From assembly GCF_900964775.1 (NCBI RefSeq), contig NC_041813.1:32304960-32368959 (forward strand): 64,000 bases of DNA, given 5' to 3'. The DNA is from Scleropages formosus. Taxonomy: Eukaryota > Chordata > Actinopteri > Osteoglossiformes > Osteoglossidae. Positions 58,529 through 64,000 of the stretch are shown here, piece by piece. The position numbers were made by a program, and so were the translations under genes. A model generated the notes under the pieces. It was not told the origin of the DNA, searched no databases, and saw only the letters and a list, made by a program, of their open reading frames with translations. Each line of letters begins with the position of its first letter. The stretch's first letter is position 1.

Positions 58529-61500
58529 CTGTAGGGGAAAATAGTCAGGATACGGTAAAGCTCACCCAGGAGGGCAGGTACATGATCCTATGGGTGCTCC
58601 AACACTCTGGTGCATCTCCAGTGATCTGCAGTGAACTGCCTGCAATCTCACATCTCATTGTTGTGTTCAGAGGAAGCCAGGCTTCCAAACAGGATGTACC
58701 CACCCCAGTTCAGCTGAAGTAAAGTAGGGTCTCCGGGAAAAAAGCAAAAAGCAGTGTTTACAACGAACGCCAGTTCCGTCCTTTGCAGTTATTGCAGTAG
58801 TGATGTTTTGGTGTTGAGTCCTTTTCAGATAATTCCGGTACTGTTATGAGAACGACCTTTTCAGTCGAAATCAGACAAAGAATGTTGTGACTGCTGTAAG
58901 TTTCAGAACAAATCAGTTTGACTTGGCAGTGGTCTTTGTCCAAGTGAACCTGTGAACCTGTTCAGCTCTAACTATGATTAATTCTGACACAATGCAATGT
59001 AATGCAACATACCCAGTTCTTATATGGAATGAATCCACCACTTGAAGATGTTTTATTTCTATAACCGAGTCTGAGTTGGAATCAGCATTTCCTCGAATTT
59101 CTCTACCAAACTCCTTTGTTTCTTTTATTAAGTATCTTGTGAGGTGTGAGTTGCTGTGATGTGTCCTTAGTTACCCTATAAACGACCCCTGACGCCCCAT
59201 ACCTGCAGTGCAGATAATTGTAGAGTTCCTAGTGATGGCGGTAGGTCTGGTCGGTCCTTTTTGCTCAGCTTCTGCGTTCTTCAAGTTAATCCCAAAAGAC
59301 TTTTCAGCACTCCGTACTGTAATCCCGTGTTTTTCACTTCTGCTCCTTTATTTCTCTGTCTGTTAGTCAAAAAACTTGGATAGTTAACTCTTTCGTTGTC
59401 TCGGTTTTGTTCCCCGTGGCGATACGCTCTTCTGTTCAGTAAATCTCACTTAGTATTACGGAATTTCTCCTCTTCTTCCAGCCACTTTCATTTGTCCACA
59501 GCCTTCACTCAAGCCCCTGTTTCTCCTCTGTGTCCAGTGTCTTTCTCTCTGCTTTTCAATAACTTCCAGATGTGTCAAGTAGTGGCTCCCCCCTTCTCCG
59601 TATGCTCTCTCGCTTTCTCTCCCCCCGCCCCCCAGGTTCTCCACCCCGATGGAATTCATTCTGTTTCCAGTCTCTTGGAACAGCCCAACCCCCATAATGT
59701 ACTTATCTCTGCTTCTCCTGGACACTCATTGTTTAGTTGTTCATTTTTGGGAAAGCCCATATATTTACTTTTGTTCCTGCTATAGCTGAATATTTTCTCT
59801 CGCTCCCTCCCTCCCCCCGTCCAACTCTGTCGTGGCCTCAGTATATCTCCCTCTTACTTCCTGTCTTTCCCAGCCAAATTAAGGTTTTCCGGGCAGATAG
59901 ATAGGACTGAGTCTGAATACATTTTTTTGTGAGTAATGAAGCCTGTTGTTGCATATGCTTGTGGAGCCATGGCAGTGCAGTACCTGAGCATTGCCTCATG
60001 ATATATTTTAAAATACCTATGTGAACTTACTACTTTGTGCCTTTATGGCCTGTTGTGTCACTTTCATGAAGATCTATAAATCCATCCACAATCACTTGTG
60101 TCAAATGAAGCTTTGAAGACAGTTTTATGCTTACTCATTTAGCTGACGCTTTTCTCCAAAGTGACTTAGTGTTGAGGTTACAATTATTTACCCATTTATA
60201 CAGCTGCATAATTTTCACCTGAGCAATTTAGGGTAAGTTCCTTGCTCAAGGGTACTACAGTCAGAGGTGACGCTCAAACTTGCGACCTTTGGGTCCAAAG
60301 GCAGTAGCTCTAACCACTATGCTCCTGGCTGTCCCCTAGTTTTAAATATATATGAAGTGCTGCAAGAGAGGGGATGTAAGCGTGTGTGTTTAAGAGCTGT
60401 AACATGACTCCACACCCCAGCTCCGAGTTGACAGAAACTGGATGGTTTGGAGGAACTGAGCTACTGACAGGACACCGGTGGACAACTCCCTCTAGCGGAG
60501 TGAATCTGCCAACGGTTCTAATATTCAGATTTCACCATGAACAGTGTAGACCTGCTAATATACAGTAATTAGTACTGGGTCTTCTGCTCTGAGTACTTTC
60601 ACATTCATGTCTTTTTCTTTGAGTGCTGTCTGTTCTAGTGAGATTAGATTAGCAGCTGCTGTGGAAAGACCTTTCTTTGTGAGTTGTGATGAGGTATCCC
60701 AATGTCACATTTCAGAAAAAACAAAGTGAGATTATATTGCTAGAGATTTTTAATGAAGGTTTAACATCAAATAGTTGTACATGAAAAATTCTAAGCAATT
60801 TCTTTCAACAGCAAAACATACATTATAACAATGAACAAAATTGTAAATATGTATGTAATTCTTAATGTACTTTTTCTTTACATGTGTGTTCTGCATAATT
60901 CATACAATTCAAGCAACTCAACAGTATATCTTGCTTTCTTATTCTTTATATGTTGTAAAAGTTCTAACATGCTGCTCCAGTTCAGTTTTAAAAAGAAATA
61001 TTAGGTTTAGCATTTGATATTTTTGTGAACATAATTGCTGAAAGTTACACACAGGTTTTTTGAAAAGCACATATTGATTCATTTTGCTTAAACAGAAGGA
61101 AAACATCTTTGAAATTCACGCTTTAATGTCTCTCGAGAGTAAATTTTCCAACTCACACCAAAACACGTTACTGTAAATACATTTATTCATTTAGCAGATG
61201 CTTTTGTCCAAAGCAGCGTACATCTCAGCAAAAGTACAATTTATTCATTACATTAAGAGAAAGAGACATAGCTGCAGACCTGTGACTCAAGTAAACCTAC
61301 TTCGTTACCACTTGCTGCACCGAGGTTCTTCGTTAAAGTGGGTGCATAAAACACAGGACAGACAAATCTTGATATCCTCCTACCATTTTTTAAAAAAATA
61401 TTAAGATACACAAGCAAGCAAATACAATGCTGGAGTAGTGGCTGGTAAAAGGCTTTATCTGGTGATGCTCACGAAGTTACGGCACATGAACATTTACACC

Positions 61501-61736
61501 GTACATGAGCTAGAGAGACATTTCCTCAAGAGTTAAAAAATAAATGTATTGGGGTTTCTTGTTCTAAGGCACAAAACTGACATTGTCTTTCATTTAAAAA
61601 TCTAACAAGGTTTGTTTTCACACAATTTTTCAGTTTTCTTTGTCCTTGCACAGTTAAGAAAAAAACTCTACATGCATTGGAAATGTTGTCAAGGTTGTAA
61701 CCATGAAGACATGAGACAAGAAGAAATGTCCTTTTC
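58529..61736. other. Intergenic AT-rich DNA with SINE copies
   Basis: 60130-60345 minus is a family B SINE (reverse complement TAGTGGTTAGAGCTACTGCC, TTTGGACCCAAAGGTCGCAA, GTACCCTTGAGCAAGGAACT, end AAAGCGTCAGCTAAATGAGT). At 61170-61330 minus another SINE-like copy has the tail TGCTTTGGACAAAAGCATCT then GCTAAATGAATAAATG; its head is not clear. A pyrimidine-rich stretch at 59400-59830 has open frames but no domain. Confidence 0.55.
60130..60345 (-). mobile_element. tRNA-derived SINE, family B, copy 2
   Basis: A-box-like TAGTGGTTAGAGC and the body of family B are preserved. The B box is altered (AGTTTGAGCG). Confidence 0.75.
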
Positions 61737-63221
61737 TCAGACAGTGGAGGTCTGGCAGACTAGGTCTGCCATTTTTCTCACCTGGAGAGGTGAGCAGTGA
61801 CGAGTTTCTTCATCTTCATCATCACCACCACTATTGTCATCATCGGTTAGACTCTCATCAATGAACAACAGAGGTGCTATCTCCGCCCATTTCTGTGCCT
61901 CCTTAGAGCCATCTGCCCCCACTCCTCTGATTTCAGCTTCCATGTCCTGCTCCTTAGGAGTGAAAGTTTTTAGCACCCCATCTTTTTGGTTGTTTTCCTT
62001 CACATCACATTCTTCTGTCAGCATACCATCTACTCCCTCATCACCATCCTTCTGTTCACTCAGCCTCACAGGTCCTGCCCAGGCATAATCCTTTTTGCCC
62101 TTCAGCTTCTTGGATTTCCTGTTCCCTCCATTCTTCCTCCTGGAGCCCGGAGTCTCCTTCGTGCTCCTCCTTTTTCGTCTAACATACCAGATTGTGCAGC
62201 TGGTCACAGCAATTAAGACACCTAGAAAGGCAATGACTGTGATTGAAAGCAATCTAAATTTGTCGTTAAGTTTGCTGCTCGCGGGCATAAGGGTTTGAAT
62301 CAATGCCGGGTTGAGTTCAGTTGAAATTTCTGGATTGTGTGTATGTTCTATTACAGTGGGGATGCTGTGGGCTCTTGAGAATAGAGGGTCAGAACTTTTG
62401 GGATGAGAAATATTCTTCGGGGTGGTCAAGGACAGGATTGGAGAATGCGTGGGCATTTGCTTGCTGCTCAGTAATGTAGTAGGAAGCTCAGACTCTGAAA
62501 CTGTTATGACAGATGATTGGGGAGTAGTCAATTGTTTAGGAATGACCATTCTGACTGGAGGAGAACCAGGTGTTTCGATTGGCTGTAGAATAATCGATTG
62601 ATTGGGAGTAGATGCTGTGATTGGCTGCAGAGTAGTCGATTGATGAAGTGCAGATGATGTGATTGGCTGCAGCGTAGTCAACTGATCAGGAGCAGATGCT
62701 GTGACTGGCTGCAGAGTAGTCAACTGATCAGGAGCAGATGCTGTGACTGGCTGCAGAGTAGTCGACTGATCAGGAGCAGATGATGTGATTGGCTGCAGAG
62801 TAGTCGACTGATCAGGAGCAGATGATGTGATTGGCTGCAGAGTAGTCGACTGACCAGGAGCAGATGATGGGATTGGCTGCAGAGTAGTCGACTGACCAGG
62901 AGCAGATGATGGGATTGGCTGCAGAGTAGTCGACTGACCAGGAGCAGATGATGGGATTGGCTGCAGAGTAGTCGACTGACCAGGAGCAGATGATGGGATT
63001 GGCTGCAGAGTAGTCGACTGACTAGTAGCAGATGATGGGATTCCTCCTATAGTTAGTATGGTTAATGGTTCAGAAACAGGCTGTGAGGTTGGTTGGGTAG
63101 GCTTTGATTTCAGTGGGTTGAAACTGTGTATTGTGGTCATCCGGGTTGTTTGCACCGCAGACGCAAGAGGGAAAGGTGGAGGAATGAGTGTGGAACTGAA
63201 CGTAAGTATTAATAGGAACAT
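61737..63221 (-). CDS. Leukosialin (CD43)-like single-pass mucin
   Basis: A single uninterrupted coding exon of 494 residues. I start at the ATG at 63221 (MFLLILTFSSTLIPPPFPLA is a signal peptide); the frame is open further up only from a GTG. The ectodomain is Ser/Thr/Pro-rich and lacks Cys, with about eleven 14-residue repeats (QSTTLQPIPSSAPG and variants) suited to dense O-glycosylation. One TM segment at about 325-347 (LLSITVIAFLGVLIAVTSCT, IWYV) is followed by RRKRR, a basic patch of the ERM-binding kind, and a 147-residue tail. The tail holds DYAWAGPVRLSEQ, close to the CD43 tail motif DAWAGPAQVPEE as I remember it, then an acidic stretch (ESLTDDDNSGGDDEDEET). CD43 also has its whole coding region in one exon. 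The alternative is an unrelated mucin-like receptor; human SPN is on 16p11.2, so synteny gives no support. Confidence 0.6.
   Translation of the reverse strand: MFLLILTFSSTLIPPPFPLASAVQTTRMTTIHSFNPLKSKPTQPTSQPVSEPLTILTIGGIPSSATSQSTTLQPIPSSAPGQSTTLQPIPSSAPGQSTTLQPIPSSAPGQSTTLQPIPSSAPGQSTTLQPITSSAPDQSTTLQPITSSAPDQSTTLQPVTASAPDQLTTLQPVTASAPDQLTTLQPITSSALHQSTTLQPITASTPNQSIILQPIETPGSPPVRMVIPKQLTTPQSSVITVSESELPTTLLSSKQMPTHSPILSLTTPKNISHPKSSDPLFSRAHSIPTVIEHTHNPEISTELNPALIQTLMPASSKLNDKFRLLSITVIAFLGVLIAVTSCTIWYVRRKRRSTKETPGSRRKNGGNRKSKKLKGKKDYAWAGPVRLSEQKDGDEGVDGMLTEECDVKENNQKDGVLKTFTPKEQDMEAEIRGVGADGSKEAQKWAEIAPLLFIDESLTDDDNSGGDDEDEETRHCSPLQVRKMADLVCQTSTV
62600..63035 (-). repeat. 42-bp coding minisatellite of the CD43-like gene
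   Basis: About eleven tandem 42-bp units encode QSTTLQPxxSSAPx. The four N-terminal units are almost identical at DNA level and the C-terminal ones are more divergent, suggesting recent growth at one end. Confidence 0.9.
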
Positions 63222-64000
63222 ACTGCTATTTGACAAGTGGGGTGAGATGTCACGAAATGGATCATGAAGGTCCACACGTCCTTCAGAAGAAAGGTTTGGA
63301 TAGTAGAGAATAACAGGCAGAGAAATGTTTTCTAGATAGATTTGTTTTCAAGGCCTAGAATGTGGAGGTACCTCAGATTGGAAGGTCAAGCCTTGTGTAC
63401 CACTGGGATAAGCTCAATTGGCCATTCTGACAAGGGCTAGTAGTCAAGATCTGCACCTGTGGTGCTTCCCAGCACCACTCTCCACCACAAGCAGAGTCTG
63501 TCAAGCACTCTGGTAGGAAACGTTCTGCTCTGCTCTCTTGTGTACCAGTGATGCTGAGATTCTGTGGGCTGCAGCCACTGCTATGCGAAAGCTTACAGGA
63601 CTGAAGAACTGCTCAAGAGCAGTACCTGGAGATGAACCAAGCAGCGTTCGTCGGTGCTTTGCAGAGACAAAACTCAGAAATAAACCCAACATCCACACGG
63701 CATCCCACAACATGGCATACGTTACACAACCGGCTGAGTGTACTTAAGAGGAACTCTGATTGCAAGTTTTGGACAGTTTCAAAGGGAGCTCGTACTTAAC
63801 CCCATATATGTGAATGGAGAATGCGCAGCACAGTGATATTATTATATAAAATGACAGGCTAATCCTTGAAAGCATTAGCTTGGGATTTTTCCTTTTGATT
63901 ACTTTTGACTGGTGTAAAACATCAGTGTGCTGTTTGTAATCTGACAAGAGCAGGCTGCCAGCCTTTATGCTTCAGCAGGTCCATGCAGTGAGAAATCGGT
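63222..64000. other. 5' flank of the CD43-like gene
   Basis: Presumed 5' UTR and upstream DNA. No further exon or element was recognised to the window end. Confidence 0.4.

Noticed and set aside
62600-63035. Regular 42-bp repeats resembling a CRISPR array
   Set aside because: The repeats are contiguous, coding and spacer-free, inside a eukaryotic membrane-protein gene.

Overview
The window is vertebrate nuclear DNA, almost certainly from a ray-finned (teleost) fish. The evidence is short GT-AG introns, several families of tRNA-derived SINEs, a fish-type L2 LINE, abundant CA/TG microsatellites, and a gene set that matches human 19q13.33. A GC-rich SINE seen twice resembles repeats I associate with bony-tongue fishes (arowana and relatives), but that placement is only a guess.

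Layout, left to right. (1) 1-2806, minus: the 5' two-thirds of a RIC-8 (synembryn) gene, cut by the window edge. (2) 4301-12380, plus: scaf1 with its promoter. (3) 12381-16897: gene-poor DNA holding a 2.2 kb Tigger-like DNA element whose interior is a 1.35 kb purine minisatellite. (4) 16898-28878, plus: complete trpm4, 26 coding exons. (5) 31025-35092, plus: hrc, with about 150 near-continuous Asp codons and a diagnostic Cys-rich tail. (6) 36229-39881, minus: rcn3, with two alternative, equal-length last exons, both ending HDEL. (7) 41290-44319, plus: a broken L2 LINE. (8) 46991-49259, plus: a Pax6-class homeobox gene with no paired box, best called pax10. (9) 53026-55080, plus: bcl2l12. (10) 55951-58527, minus: a TSPAN4/9-like tetraspanin. 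(11) 61737-63221, minus: a single-exon mucin-like membrane protein whose cytoplasmic tail resembles leukosialin (CD43).

How they relate: trpm4 (a Ca2+-activated monovalent cation channel), hrc (a sarcoplasmic-reticulum Ca2+ buffer) and rcn3 (a secretory-pathway EF-hand protein) are all calcium-related, but their proximity looks like inherited vertebrate synteny rather than a functional cluster. scaf1, trpm4, hrc, rcn3 and bcl2l12 are all on 19q13.33 in human. The rcn3-pax10 neighbourhood mirrors RCN1-PAX6 on human 11p13, and scaf1/trpm4 mirror PHRF1/TRPM5 on 11p15. The RIC8 and TSPAN4/9-like genes also have 11p15 (and chromosome 12) relatives, so they may be whole-genome-duplication copies lost from the human 19q region.

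Exon coordinates were worked out by eye from splice sites, reading-frame phase and remembered homologues. No alignment or transcript data were available. No retrovirus-like element was recognised.
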